Part shown: positions 44,570-55,288 of the stretch, one piece after another | Layout: each line of letters begins with the position of its first letter | How positions within the stretch are numbered: position 1 is the first letter of the stretch | DNA from: Cristatella mucedo | Taxonomy: Eukaryota; Bryozoa; Phylactolaemata; Cristatellidae | Direction: 5' to 3' | NCBI GenBank assembly: GCA_009760855.2 | Contig: WPIO01000092.1 | Coordinates: 124,001 to 188,000, forward strand | DNA length: 64,000 nucleotides | Program-made: the position numbers and the translations under genes | Notes under the pieces: model-generated | What the model was told of the DNA's origin: nothing | Seen by the model: only the letters and a program-made list of their open reading frames with translations | Database searches by the model: none

Positions 44570-44850
44570 TTAAAAAGAATCTAAACATGCACCTGTTTCT
44601 CGAAGTATGGGCTGGGTCATTGTGAATTGTCCTGTACATGCTTATCCATGCTGACACTGTGCGTGTCACCACTAACCATGGTTACATGTTGACACTGTGC
44701 ATGTTACGTCTGACCATATTATGCTTGTTGACACTGTGCATGTTACTAATAACTATGTGATCATTCTTCCTATACAGCTTATGTAAAATGCCTAGATGGA
44801 GATTAAGTTCCGTGAGGGCGCTATACAAATGAATTAGTATTATTATTAAG
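44570..44850 (+). mobile_element. LINE-A 3' UTR fragment in the CNB gene intron
   Basis: Shows the UTR blocks TGTACATGCTTATCCATGCTG, CACTAACCATGGTTACATG and the tail AATGCCTAGATGGAGATTAA, GTTCCGTGAGGGCGCTATAC, AAATGAATTAGTATTATTATT. An extra TGACACTGTGCATGTTAC unit is duplicated. The last part (GCGCTATACAAATGAATTA) is closer to the SINE S2 end than other LINE-A copies are. Confidence 0.75.
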
Positions 44851-45109
44851 CATCATGTCGCTGTGATATGAACTTCTATGCTCATCTAATGACGTGTCGT
44901 TCTGGAATAGTACGTGTAGATTAAGAGCAGACGTCGCGGGTAAATGCTGGCTCAACAAATCCTGACCTGAGATTTCCTAACTTTCGGGTGACAGTAGGCT
45001 TTCCCAAAATTACTAGGCTGGCCATATTATCCTTAAACTTAAGGAATTAATTGGCACCCAAACGCGAACGTCTTCGATAATTTTAATAGTGTGTGTGTGC
45101 GTGTCTGTA

Positions 45110-45282
45110 TTATTCATTTTGTATAGCACCCTAAGATAACTTGATCTCTATTCTATTCAAGCGCTTCACATTCGTATGCCGCGGAGATCGAGCCCGCGAC
45201 CTCGGGTCATGAAACACATTCACTTTGACCTTGGTTCGAGGCGAGCACCTTAATCATTGGGCCAAACCAGCACGGCGATGCA
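45110..45282 (-). mobile_element. SINE S2 copy, with internal insertion
   Basis: Minus-strand head GGTTTGGCCCAATGATTAAG, GCTCGCCTCGAACCAAGG, then about 30 extra bases (a GTGAATGTGTTTCATGACCC segment), a damaged B box (GGCTCGATC), body and tail hairpin. In the CNB gene intron. Confidence 0.75.
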
Positions 45283-45312
45283 GCCCCTAATTCATTCAAC
45301 TTAAACGTTAAA

Positions 45313-45429
45313 GGTTAGCTGATTCAACAGCCTCATTTGTATAGCAGCAGAAGAGCCTTAACGGCTACCGCCGCCGCTTGCACTTGGTAATAAAGGATTG
45401 CCTGCTGTGGGACTCGAACCCACGACCTA
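45313..45429 (-). mobile_element. SINE S1 copy, 5' half lost at a LINE-A junction
   Basis: Tail GCTGATTCAACAGCCTCATT, TATAGCAGCAGAAGAGCC, TAACGGCTACCGCCGCCGCT and B box (GGACTCGAACCC). It stops at CACGACCT exactly where the LINE-A terminal repeat begins. Confidence 0.8.
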
Positions 45430-46215
45430 TATATAATAATAGTAATACACTTGATAAAGCGCCCTCAGATAACTCAACCTCTTTCTAGGCGCTTTACATT
45501 TGCTGCAAAGGGAAATGCAATTAAATGGTAAGTAAAATCATGCTTGAAAAACAAACAAAATGAATATCATGGTTAGGAGTGACATGCACAGGGTCGGCAT
45601 GCAAATGTGGTTAGTGGCAGCATTGTCAGTGTCAGCACGCATAAGCACATCAAGGACGAATCACAGGGACCCACTAAATGCTGTCCTAAATAGGTGTTTT
45701 TAAGTTCCTTTTAAATCTGGTCAGGTCAGGGGATGTTCTGACGCAGGTAGGGAGGGAGTTCCAGGCTTTGAGAGCATACGAACTAAATGCACGGTCTCCA
45801 AAGGATTTGAGGTTTGTACGAGGTATTGGTAGACTGTTGGATTCCGAAAAGCGGGTGGTACGATGCTTGGCCTGGTGGGGGAGTAGATCTGAGAGATAGG
45901 CTGGAGCGAAAGAATGAAATGACCTAAAAGTGAGCGAAAAAACCTTGAAGTCAATCCGTTGCTTGACTGGTAGCCAGTGCAGGTCGGCGAGAAGTGGAGT
46001 AATGTGGCAACTGCGACGCTCACAACAGACAAGCCTAGCTGCAGAGTTTTGCACCAGCTGCAATCGCCTGATCGCACATGCTGGTAGGCCAGTAAGTAGT
46101 AAGTTGCAGAAGTCGAGACGAGATGTCACGAATGCATGGACCAACTTGGACGTGGTATCCTTATCTAAACAAGCCCGAATTTTAGCAACAGTACGGTTGC
46201 TTAGGGGCACTTAAG
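45430..46215 (-). mobile_element. LINE-A copy, ORF2 C-terminus open
   Basis: The minus-strand frame 45686-46210 is open for 174 codons: KIRACLDKDTTSKLVHAFV, TSRLDFCNLLLTGLPACAIR, HITPLLADLH, AYLSDLLPHQAKHRTTRF, AWNSLPTCVRTSPDLTRF and a KTPI end caused by a small deletion before the usual stop. The UTR is well preserved. Tail AATAATAGTAATACACTTGA. Confidence 0.9.
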
Positions 46216-46937
46216 AAGCTAGTCGGTAGTGTACAAGCATTTTTGGGTCATTTTGACCTTTGATTCCACTACTTTTCTATAAAATTTGGTCTTATATTGA
46301 GGTTATCAAAGTGGATATTGAAATCGCCTCGAGTTCCGATGGCAGACGACGAAAAGGAAATGAGCAAATTCAAAGATGACGCTGGGATATATTCCTGCCT
46401 GGCGGACGATACGTTTCCGCCGCCGCCGGCAAATTTCCAGCGTCTGCATCGAGAATAGAACATTCGAAATTACCAGTTTAAGCGTCAGAGCCGCAAGCGT
46501 CTTGACGTGGCTGGAGGTCCGACCTCTTTGCTCTGTCACTACTGTGTGCTCTCGTCCCCCCCCCCCCGCTCACAGTCCCAGGCTTCCGCTTGTTTCGCTA
46601 TCTCTCGCGCTAGATTGAAATAGCCTTTCGTTGATTGAACGTTCAGTTCGTATGCACCTGCTGCCTGGGGACTCGCTTGTGGCTTCAGTGACTCTAAAAA
46701 TGACTCTGCATCATTGAATTAATCTTATCTAAGGACGCGTCGCGTCGCATCGGTGAACTTTTCCTCTAACGTTCTTCTCGCGCGTAACTGTACACGATTC
46801 AGCGCATGTGACTGCCAAAATTCCTACTAACAAGTGGCCCTGCGAGTGTTCTTGCGTGCTTCAGCCTGCTGGCCTGAGTACGATATTGTTTGCTTTTGCA
46901 TGCTTGTCTAAGCACGATACTTTACCAGTTCTCTGGT

Positions 46938-47015
46938 AGCGAGTTTTTAAGTGCTTGGTTAGAGATATAGTTCTCTTGGGACGCTATACAACCGAACTAT
47001 TATTATTACTAATAT
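46938..47015 (+). mobile_element. LINE-A or SINE S2 3'-terminal fragment
   Basis: GTTAGAGATATAGTTCTCTTGG, GACGCTATACAACCGAAC and a TATTATTATTACTAATATTA tail. Too short to tell the two families apart. Confidence 0.6.
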
Positions 47016-47881
47016 TAATATTATTGGAGAAAAGGGTATTTGTCAGAAAATATTACTTAACCGGAAAATATTTATTTAAGGATGCTTGTTATATAAGCTC
47101 TACCCCAAAAATACGCCCCCAGTTAAGGTGGAATAATATTGCAATAAAAAAGCCTATCAAGAACCATTTGCGAATCAAGTAATTAAAAATAAAATGGAAA
47201 ACATCAGCGTGAAAAAGCTATGGAGCTGCAAGCGGTCTTGACTTGGCTGAAGAATTCACGAGATAAAATCACTGACAGTTGTGCTGCCAATGCACTGCGT
47301 GCAAAAATGCTCATGAAAGGAGAGATTGGAGCCAATGGTTCTGCGGGAAATAGATCGATTCGAAAGCAACTCAGACCAGAATCCACGGTTCCTTGATTTA
47401 TAAGAATGCTCCAGAAGAAGATGACATACCCCTAATGCATTAAGATGGCATCAATACATTTGCAGATTTAGTACAGGAAAATATTTATTATACGTATTAT
47501 ATATTGATATTTAGCTTATACATTAATTATGTAGATTTTTGCTCACGAAAAAATAAGACATTCCCCTGAAAAAATACAAGCCCTAATGTGTCTTTTGGAC
47601 CAAAAATTAATTTTAAGCGCCGGTCTTATTTTCTGGGAATTACTGTAGGCGCCAAAAAACTAAATACTTTTGTAGTAAGTGACCAATTAGAAATTAAATA
47701 GCTTCGTCCGGGGTGGATTCTTTGTAATTCTATCTCGAGCGACGAGCAATTGCACTTGGAAAGTTTTCTATTTTCTGTAACTGCCGCTTCTCCAAAAGAC
47801 ATGAGTTTGTGAACTCCGAAGAAACTAATCTGAAAAGGAGCGGAAAAGCTCGCGCTTAAATAGCGACCGTCTGACACTAAA

Positions 47882-48030
47882 CAACCACCAACCGAAACTA
47901 AAATAGCCACTACTCAAAACTAGAATGGCCAACTCTCAGAACGAAAATAATCACCACCCGAAACTAAAAAATAGCCACCGCCCGAAACTAAAACAAAAAC
48001 CAGCCGAAACTAGTGTAGCCACCGCCCAAC
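47882..48030 (+). repeat. degenerate tandem repeat, CCGAAACTAAAATAGCCACC unit
   Basis: Roughly five to six imperfect units (CCACCAACCGAAACTAAAAT, CACCACCCGAAACTAAAAAA, CCACCGCCCGAAACTAAAAC, CAGCCGAAACTAGTGTAG) with a spacing of about 24-30 bases. Confidence 0.8.
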
Positions 48031-48301
48031 GGATAGGCACCAATCGGCGAAGCGAAGCGGAGGGTGCGAGCTCGACCAGCGCTAGCTAAATCCTAATTGT
48101 CTGACTTGTACCGGTAGCTAGCCAAAGCGGCCGCAGCGGCCGCAGCCGCGAAGTGTGAGGCAGACGACCCTTGCCGTGGACGCTGTGCAGGAAAGGGCAA
48201 ACTTCAGCCTGCGCTTCATCGGCGAATCAACATCCGGGCGCCGCCATAACGTACACCCTCCGGAATCGATTGCACCAGCAAGGAGAAAGAAAGAAAGAAA
48301 T

Positions 48302-48476
48302 GCTAGCTGCTTAAACAGCCTCTTTTTGTATAGCGACAGAAGAGCCTTGACGGCTATCACCACCGCTTGCAGTGGCGATAAAGGATCGCCCACCACAGGA
48401 ATCGAACCCACGACCTCGGACCGAGGTCATGAAAGCAACCGCCTTACCTAGTGTGCCATCACGGCTCACCAAAGAG
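48302..48476 (-). mobile_element. SINE S1 copy, near complete
   Basis: Minus-strand order: GATGGCACACTAGGTAAGGC, GGTTGCTTTCATGACCTCGG, TCCGAGGTCGTGGGTTCG, body GATCCTTTATCGCCACTGC and tail AAAAAGAGGCTGTTTAAGCA. In the CNB gene intron. Confidence 0.85.
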
Positions 48477-48479
48477 AAT

Positions 48480-49028
48480 CTAACTCTTACACTAGCCGAG
48501 CTGGAAGTGTATCGGGTGTTTTTACAGTATTCCTAGACAGCGTGCGAAAGGGGTTCTGGAACGATTTCTGTCCACGGCAGAGAAATGAGCAATACAGCGA
48601 TTGCGATATCCGAGAGAATCGTCTGCTACACGGCGCTGCAGCAGCCACAATCCACGAATGCGTAAGCTTTCATTGCCCGACGCTGCCTTTCCGATTAGAG
48701 TTCACGAGCGGTCACGAGCGAACAGTTTCCCGCCCTTGCGAAGCCGACTGTAGCTCGCTCTTCAACCGCATCGCTCCGAGCGCAGGGCGAAACCGCCGGC
48801 GTGCGAAGTATTTTCATTAGCCGCTAAAGGTTCTTCAACGGAGTTTAGGTAGCCGTTTCAACGACGCCAAGGATGAAAACGGCTACTGGCGGAGGAGGAT
48901 GACCGCCTCACTAGCGGCGAAGTTCAAACGTGGAAAAAACGAGACGATGATCGCAGGAAGAAGGGCGGCGGGCGTTGCGAAAATGCATTCCGGCGAAGAC
49001 GGAGCCGTTTTTAAGTTCGAGTACAGTG
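48480..49028. other. unannotated stretch
   Basis: Moderately CG-rich. Frames 48542-48820 and 48899-49090 have no domain; the former is followed by a donor-like GCGTAAGC at about 48660 but nothing connects it to the CNB exons, whose phases already match without it. Confidence 0.35.
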
Positions 49029-49032
49029 GGAC

Positions 49033-49570
49033 GATAATAATAATAATAATAATAATAATGTACTTGATAAAGCGCCCTCAGAGAACTTAATCTCTCTCTA
49101 GGCGCCTTACATTTGCTGTAAAGTGAAATGCAATTGAATGGTAAGTAAAATCATGCTTGAAAAACAAACGAAATGAATAATATGGTTAGGGGTGACATGC
49201 ACAGGGTCAGCATGCAAATGTGGTTAGTGGCAGCATGCACAGTGTCAGCACGCATAAGCACATCAAGGACGAATCACAGGGACCCACTAAATGCTGTCCT
49301 AAATAGGTGTGTTTTTAGGTTCCTTTTAAATGTGGTCACGTCGGGGGATGTTCTGACGCAGGTCGGGAGGGAGTTCGAGGCTGTGAGAGCATACGAACTA
49401 AATGCACGGTCTCCAAAGGATTTAAGGTTTGTACGAGGTATTTGTAGACTGTTGGATTCCGAAAAGCGGGTGGTACGATGCTTGGCCTGATGGGGTAGTA
49501 TATCTGAAAGATAGGCTGGAGCCATAGAATGAAGGGACCTAAAAGTGAGCGACAATACCTTGAAGTCAAT
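49033..49570 (-). mobile_element. LINE-A copy, C-terminal ORF2 and 3' end
   Basis: Nine AAT units, reversed tail and UTR, then a minus frame (49274-49555) reading SLTFRSLHSMAPAYLSDILP to KTHLFRTAFSGSL. Cut off upstream just after the KVLSLTF region. Confidence 0.88.
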
Positions 49571-50620
49571 GGACGAGTAAATTGATTTGAATTACTCAAC
49601 TTGGTCCATATTGTAGCTGCTGCCGATGAGAAAAGACTGCACCAGCCATTAAAGCAAAGCTGATGGGCGAGATAATCTAAAAAATATCTTAGCTTATTTA
49701 ACAATCTCCTGTGCACCACTGCTTGCAGTTGGCTATAAAAGCTCAATTTGGCAAGACTGCGAAAAAATATCCGGTTTATCCCCTAACATGCAAGTTTTGG
49801 CCGCCGCAAGACGTGCAAAGTGCATTGAAGCCGATGAAAAGTCGACTCGCCGTCTTCGCTTGCCGCGCTGTTCAGTACACGGAGATCAATGTGATTTTCC
49901 TATACGTAGCACATATGCACGTAGGGCCGCGTGTGTGACGTCTTGCAGACGTGCGCGACGGCGTGCGGACGTGCGCTGCAGCGGCCAGCTGGAGTTTCGT
50001 CCTTGCGTCTCTTGACAAAGCTCCGCTGTTTAAAAAGCTGAAAACCAGTAAAATCTTTGAAAATCCCTCAAAAATAATTTACCTTTCTAGTCAAATTAAA
50101 CTTAGTAAATGCTATTTCTCCATATGTGTACCGTTCCATGAGCATTCCGTAAAGACGCCCGACAGTTTAGGCGATTAACATTCTGACAGCATACAGCATG
50201 ATTTCTATTCCGACAGCATGCAGCCTCATTCTACTAATTCGGCTGCAATCGGACGCAATTCTGCTCGTGTGGATATTGTCAGACCTAAGTATATTCGGTG
50301 GCTATTGCCAGACGAAGTTCTTGTCTTTCAAATAGTAGATCCTGAATAATTTGCCGGTCAAGTTAACAAGCACCATAACAGCAGGAACACCGCACGTACT
50401 CACGTGCTGCTGCTGCTGCGCTGTCGCTTCCTCTGTATTCCTCCGCCTCCTCTGTACTCGCTCTAGCTGCTCCCGCGGCTAGAGCGAGTACCCGCAAAGT
50501 GCGGCTGGCTTTTGATGACTTTTTTCTCCAATATGAATTGCAAGTCTGTGTATTACATTTGCGCTAGGTTTTCAAAGTTACGCACTTCGCTGCTCGATTA
50601 GAAGTTATGAATTGTTTCCA
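49570..50620. other. unannotated stretch with a hairpin
   Basis: No gene recognised. A CTG run (50405-50418) and the inverted repeat 50454-50491 are the only structures. Confidence 0.35.
50454..50491. repeat. perfect 14-bp inverted repeat
   Basis: GTACTCGCTCTAGC (50454-50467) and GCTAGAGCGAGTAC (50478-50491) separated by ten bases. Confidence 0.95.
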
Positions 50621-50624
50621 GCTT

Positions 50625-50778
50625 TCTTATTGCGATGTCACCACTAACCGTGCTATGCTTGTTGACATTTTGCATGTTATCAACAACCATTTGATCGTGC
50701 TTCCTTTAAGGCATATGAGTGCGTATAAAGAGATTATTTTTCTGAGGGTGCTATACAAATGTATTACTATTATTAAGA
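50625..50778 (+). mobile_element. LINE-A 3' UTR fragment
   Basis: GATGTCACCACTAACCGTGC, TATGCTTGTTGACATTTTGC, CATTTGATCGTGCTTCC and tail AAAGAGATTATTTTTCTGAG, GGTGCTATACAAATGTATTAC. Several deletions. Confidence 0.7.
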
Positions 50779-50942
50779 CTATACTGCGTTGCTTTAGCCG
50801 GACTGATTTCTAGCGCTTTAGACCTCTGACTTCAATAAATGCGGCCGCAAAAGGTTGTCGAATCCGAGAAATTGGCCGATCGTTGCACAGCAGGAAAAAC
50901 TATGTGCACTCAATTCATAGCCGCCGCTACGCGCGAAGAGGA

Positions 50943-51012
50943 CTGCTGCTACGATAACGAAGCAGTCATTTTATGTCTCTGTTCTCTGAGGGTGCTTTAT
51001 CAAGTCTGTAAT
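50943..51012 (+). repeat. short dispersed repeat joined to a LINE-A terminus
   Basis: CTGCTGCTACGATAACGAAGC, AGTCATTTTATGTC is shared with 51665-51705 (same word order with GTCGTTTTAAGTC). It is followed by TTCTCTGAGGGTGCTTTATC, a LINE-A end of about 30 bases, which faces the reversed LINE-A copy starting at 51012. Confidence 0.7.
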
Positions 51013-51597
51013 AATAATAATAAGAATAATAATGCACTTGATAAAGCGCGCTCAGAGAACTCAATCTCTTTCTAGGCACTTTACATTTGCTGCAAAGGGA
51101 AATGCAATTGAATGATGAGTAATATCATTCTTGATAAACAACATGAATGACATGGTTAGGGGTGACATGCACAGGGTCAGCATGCAAGTATGGTTAGTGG
51201 CAGCATGCACAGTGTCAGCACGCATAAGCACACGAAGGACGAATCACAGGGACCCAGTAAATGCTGTCCTAAATAGGTGTGTTTTTAAGTTCTTTTTTAA
51301 ATGTGGTCAAGACAAGGGATGTTGTCACGCAAGTCGGGAGTGAGTTCCAGGCTTTGGGAGCATACGAACTAGATGCACGGTCTCTAAAGAATTTGAGGTT
51401 TTTACGAGGTATTGGTAAACTGTTGGATTTCGAAAAGCGGGTGGTACGATGCTTGGCCTGGTGGGGGAGTAGATCTGAGAGATAGGCTGAAGCGAAAGAA
51501 TGAAGTGACCCAAAAGTGAGCGACAAAACATTGAAGTCAATCCGTTGCTTGACTGGTAGCCAGTGCAGGTCGGCGAGAAATGATGTGATGTGGATTA
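51012..51597 (-). mobile_element. LINE-A copy, C-terminal ORF2 and 3' end
   Basis: Minus-strand blocks: PVKQRIDFNVLSLTF-type start near 51540, AYLSDLLPHQAKHRTTRF, AWNSLPTCVTTS, ending KELKNTPI through a frameshift. Truncated upstream just before the ADLH block. The terminal repeat reads AATAATAATAAGAATAATAA. Confidence 0.88.
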
Positions 51598-51625
51598 TTA
51601 TTATTATTATTATGTCATTTCAATC

Positions 51626-51752
51626 TCTAGCTGCAGGCAATGAAGTCCTGGCAATACGGCATCCACTGCTGCTACGATAACGAAGCGGTCGTTTTAAGTC
51701 ATTTCAATCTCTAGCTGCACTCAACGAAATCCTGGCAATACGGTATCCACTG
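51626..51752 (+). repeat. local duplication, about 43-bp unit
   Basis: GTCATTTCAATCTCTAGCTG followed by CCTGGCAATACGG and ATCCACTG occurs at 51626-51668 and again at 51699-51752 with a few differences. The word CTGCTACGATAACGAAGCGG lies between them. Confidence 0.85.
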
Positions 51753-51844
51753 AATTACCACAGACATGACGCTTGCGGACTGAAGTGCTGACAGAATGAA
51801 GCCCTCTCAGAGCAGACGCGACGTCCTGTTTCTTGCACGCACAG

Positions 51845-52496
51845 CATGTGCGATCAGGCGATTGCAGCCGGTGCAAAACTCTGCAGCTAGGCTTGTCTGT
51901 CGTGAGCGTCGCAGTTGCCACATTACTCCACTTCTCGCCGACCTGCACTGGTTACCAGTCAAGCAACGGATTGACTTCAAGGTTTTGTCGCTCACTTTTA
52001 GGTCTCTTCATTCTATGGCTCCAGCCTATCTTTCAGAGATACTAACCCATCAGGCAAAGCATCGTACCACTCGCTTTTCGGAATCCAACAGTCTAGAAAT
52101 ACCTCGTACAAACCTTAAATCCTTTGGAGACCGTGCATTTAGCTCGTATGCTCCCACAGCCTGGAACTCCCTCCCGACCTGCATCAGAACATCCCCTGAC
52201 CTGACCACATTTAAAAGAAACTTAAAAACATACCTATTTAGGACAGCATTTAGTGGGTCCTTGTGATTCGTCCTCGATGTGCTTATGCGTGCTGACACTG
52301 TTCATGCTGCCACTAACCACATTTGCATGCTGACCCAGTGCATGTAACCCCTAACCATGTTATTCATTTTGTTTGTTTTTCAAGCATGATTTTACCTACT
52401 ATTCTATTGCGTATCACTTTGCAGCAAATGTAAAGCGCCTAGAAAGAGATTAAGTTCTCTGAGGGCGCTTTATCAAGTGCAATATTATTATTATTT
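51845..52496 (+). mobile_element. LINE-A copy, young twin of the 24-kb copy
   Basis: An open frame (RLQPVQNSAARLVCRERRSC to KTYLFRTAFSGSL) plus the full UTR and tail. I counted only about ten differences from 24030-24680 over roughly 650 bases. It starts later in the ORF than the 24-kb copy. Confidence 0.93.
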
Positions 52497-53290
52497 TAAA
52501 AGTACCTAATGCTCTTTAAGCCGGCATGCAAACTTGAGAATCGCTAAGCAGCGCTAACGATCTTTGCAAACGCCACTCCAATGACAATGTGCTTTTCAGT
52601 GTAAATCAAAAAGCTCTGGGTTCTCTATACGGCTTGAGGGTGCTATGACAAGGCAATTGTATTGCTTCAATTCATATTAGCGGGACACTTGGTTGAGTGC
52701 TCTTTGCAGCGAACCAGTAGGCGACGAGGCGACACCGACAGAGACCGCTATAGATGAGTGCTCTCGCGAGTGACGCATACGCACGTTTACACGGCCGACT
52801 CTCTGACTCGCGTGCAGCCTAACCAGAGCAGCAGGGGGGACCTACTAGCCCAGTGTCTAGCAAGCAGAGTACGCTCGCTGTCAAGGCGACGTGACACCTG
52901 GGGTTAGTGCCATTCCGCGCCACCTTCCATTTGCGAAGAGCGCATTGCTTAGAGCGGCAAACGGGCTGGAAACTTGGAAACTTGCGTGTAAGGACCCTAC
53001 GCACAACCTCAGCCCGCCGCGCTAGGACGTGCACGTGATTATCACGTGCCAGGACAATCGTCCAGGCGCTTCGATGCCCTTTCCATGGAAAATTGGCGTC
53101 CTCGAGATCGATATTGCGTCACTCCCGTCAGGCCATAATTGAATCTCTTACCTCCCATGGGAAATCATTCACCAAACCAACGGCCGGTCGCTCCGGTAGG
53201 TCGTGCTAATAGAGCCCTCGAGGCCTGAACTCGAGGACGAGCTCTCTGGTGTGGAGATTTCAATGGATCTCGGCGATTCGATCGCTGAGC
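52497..53290. other. unannotated stretch
   Basis: A 19-base palindrome GCACGTGATTATCACGTGC lies at 53031-53049 (two CACGTG sites). No gene recognised. Confidence 0.35.
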
Positions 53291-53291
53291 G

Positions 53292-53455
53292 CGTGCCGTG
53301 GTAACACGCTAGGTAAGGTGGATGCTTTTCACGACCTCGGTCCCGAAGTCATGAGCTCGAATCCTGCGGTGGGTAATCTTTTATTGCCGCTGCAAGCGAT
53401 TGCAATAGCTGTAAAGGCTCTTCTATACAAAATAGGCTGTTAAATCAGCTAGTTT
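53292..53455 (+). mobile_element. SINE S1 copy
   Basis: Head TGGTAACACGCTAGGTAAGG, arm CGACCTCGGTCCCGAAGTCA, B-box-like GAGCTCGAATCC, body, AAGGCTCTTCTATACAAAAT and tail AGGCTGTTAAATCAGCTAG. A deletion of about ten bases precedes TATACAAA. In the CNB gene intron. Confidence 0.85.
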
Positions 53456-53460
53456 GCTTT

Positions 53461-53840
53461 GATCCCTCCCAGCCCTCGAGCACGTCGAATTCTCTCAACT
53501 CCCTCGCTGCATGTATTGATGACATGGATTAGCGGATTGCAGCAAACTTTCTTAAATTGACGGATAATAAAATCAACTTACTAGTTATGGGCAAACCAAG
53601 TGCGATTCAGAAATTGAAAAGGCTAAATCTCAAAATCCACGGCCAGCACATCTTCTGTTGAATCTGCACGAAATCTAGGTGTCAGGTTCCAGAGTGACCT
53701 TTCGTTAGACGACCGCATCAGATCCACAATCAATCTGCTTACTTTCAGCAACGTAGAATTTCAAAAATTCGGGCTCGTTTGGACAGGGACGCTGCATCTA
53801 AGTTGGTCCATGCATTTTGTGACATCCCTACTTGACTTGA
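53461..53840 (+). mobile_element. LINE-A fragment, mid-ORF2
   Basis: Starts at TTGATCCCTCCCAGCCC (matched at 43106 in the longest copy) and runs through CAACTTACTAGTTATGGGCA to GTCCATGCATTTTGTGAC. Frameshifted. It directly follows a SINE S1. Confidence 0.8.
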
Positions 53841-54125
53841 GAGCGAGATGGAAGCCACTACGCCTCTCCTGTCTCTAGATAAATGATGCTTCGAATCAAG
53901 CGGTCTTCACTTATTTACTAGCCGACACTTGTAATTCGCTCGCTGGTACTCCAGCAGCCCACGCAGGTGGAGCTCAGCCCACAGTCATTCGCTCACTGAG
54001 ACGCACTCTTCGGCCGAGATTCACCAGCTCTCGCTTCACGCGAGCTGCTCACGGAGCAGTTGCTAGCTTGGACTTGCCAAAATGGTAGGCAAGCGATTGG
54101 CTAACCTTGATGCAGTGTTACTCGG
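53841..54125. other. unannotated insertion between two LINE-A pieces
   Basis: About 285 bases without LINE-A similarity separate two pieces that look like parts of LINE-A copies. No family recognised. Confidence 0.3.
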
Positions 54126-54127
54126 AG

Positions 54128-54640
54128 TTTGGAAAGAGCAAACCTCACAAATCGGCTCGGCTACCGCGGCTCCTGTAGCCTTGGCACACACAACGTGGTC
54201 CTTTTTCAATGTAACCTTTCACTAGATGACCACATCGACTCCACTTTCCAAGCGTCCTCATTTTCAGCTCTACAATGTTTCAAAGATGTGGACTTACTTA
54301 CGTAACTAAGGATGCCACTAGCAAGCAGGTCCATCCATTTTTTATGTCAGTTCTAGACTTATGTAGCTCACAACTTGCAGGTCTTCTGCCGATGCAACAA
54401 ATGCTTACACTTGGTGCCAACGCTGCATCTAGGCTTGTCTAGATTTGAAATCGCAGCCACCATGTTGCACTGCTTCCAGCCCATCGGCCCCACTGGCTCC
54501 CCATCAAGCAGGTTATCGAGTCCGATTCTTTTTCCGGCCTATCTATCTATACGAATGTTTTTGTTATGATGATTTTGTCATGAGTTCTCTGAGGGCGCTT
54601 TATCAAGTGCAATATCAAGTGCAATATTATTATTATGATT
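54128..54640 (+). mobile_element. decayed LINE-A copy
   Basis: TCGGCTCGGCTACCGCGGC, CCTTTCACTAGATGACCACA, a VHPFFMSVLDLCSSQLAGLL-like stretch and the end GAGTTCTCTGAGGGCGCTTT, ATCAAGTGCAAT, the last ten bases duplicated. A large internal deletion joins the ORF to the tail. Confidence 0.7.
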
Positions 54641-55148
54641 TTCTCTTATTGATTCGTAATTTTTCACGGTGTGGCTTCCACTCTAAAACGTGTTCTTACT
54701 TCCAATATTTCCGGACTTCATTCTTTTCTGGCACGAGTTAATCATAGCGAGTGACACCTGAGACCAAAGGGGTCGAAGATAGACTCTAGTGAATTCTTGG
54801 CAGTATTCGACTCATTTCTCGCACTCCATTCCAAGTTCATTTGTATACTTCTGGCTAGGTTATTGGTTAGTCTGACACTCAAAAAGATTCTCATTGACCA
54901 ATGTACTCATGCAGTCAGTGCAATGTCCTGACACCACCTCTGGCAGACAATTGGACTGTGAGTTGTTCAATCTCATTTCTCCCTAATTGACACGTATGAG
55001 TTACGAATCACGGGCTGAAGGCGGAGTTTATATGATTGATTCCCGGTAAAATCTCCTTCCAGTAAAAATCTGCGACGAGCAGTCGCAGAGATGTGGCATC
55101 TGTGATCTTTGCTTCATTACTAAACGGTTACTTTAAGTTTCAAAGGGA
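54641..55148. other. unannotated stretch
   Basis: Nothing recognised. Confidence 0.3.
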
Positions 55149-55149
55149 A

Positions 55150-55288
55150 TACACTCTCCACGACCGAAGTCGTGGGTTCGAATCCTGCAGAGAGCAATCT
55201 TGTATGGCCAATTGCAACAGGTGGCGATTGCCGTTAAGGCTCTTCTACCGCTATAAAAAAATAAGGCTCTTATAAATCAGTCGATACA
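55150..55288 (+). mobile_element. SINE S1 copy, 5' truncated
   Basis: Begins in the anticodon-arm region (CGACCGAAGTCGTGGG), B box GGTTCGAATCC, body, AAGGCTCTTCTACCGCTATA and a tail TAAGGCTCTTATAAATCAG. Lies about 280 bases upstream of CNB exon 2. Confidence 0.8.

Larger units (their letters stand above)
46216..48300. other. unannotated stretch with a few repeats
   Basis: A 46938-47015 fragment (GAGATATAGTTCTCTTGGGA, CGCTATACAACCGAAC, TATTATTATTAC) is a LINE-A/S2-type end. A C run of eleven lies at about 46557-46567. Frames at 46306-46618 overlap on both strands without a domain. AT-rich sequence spans 47000-47640. It lies within the intron between CNB exons 1 and 2. Confidence 0.4.

Noticed and set aside
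46306-46618. Overlapping frames on both strands as an extra CNB exon
   Set aside because: No CNB resemblance, and exons 1 and 2 already join in phase without it.
48542-48820. 92-codon frame with donor-like GCGTAAGC
   Set aside because: No domain, no acceptor in a suitable phase, and no need for an exon between CNB exons 1 and 2.
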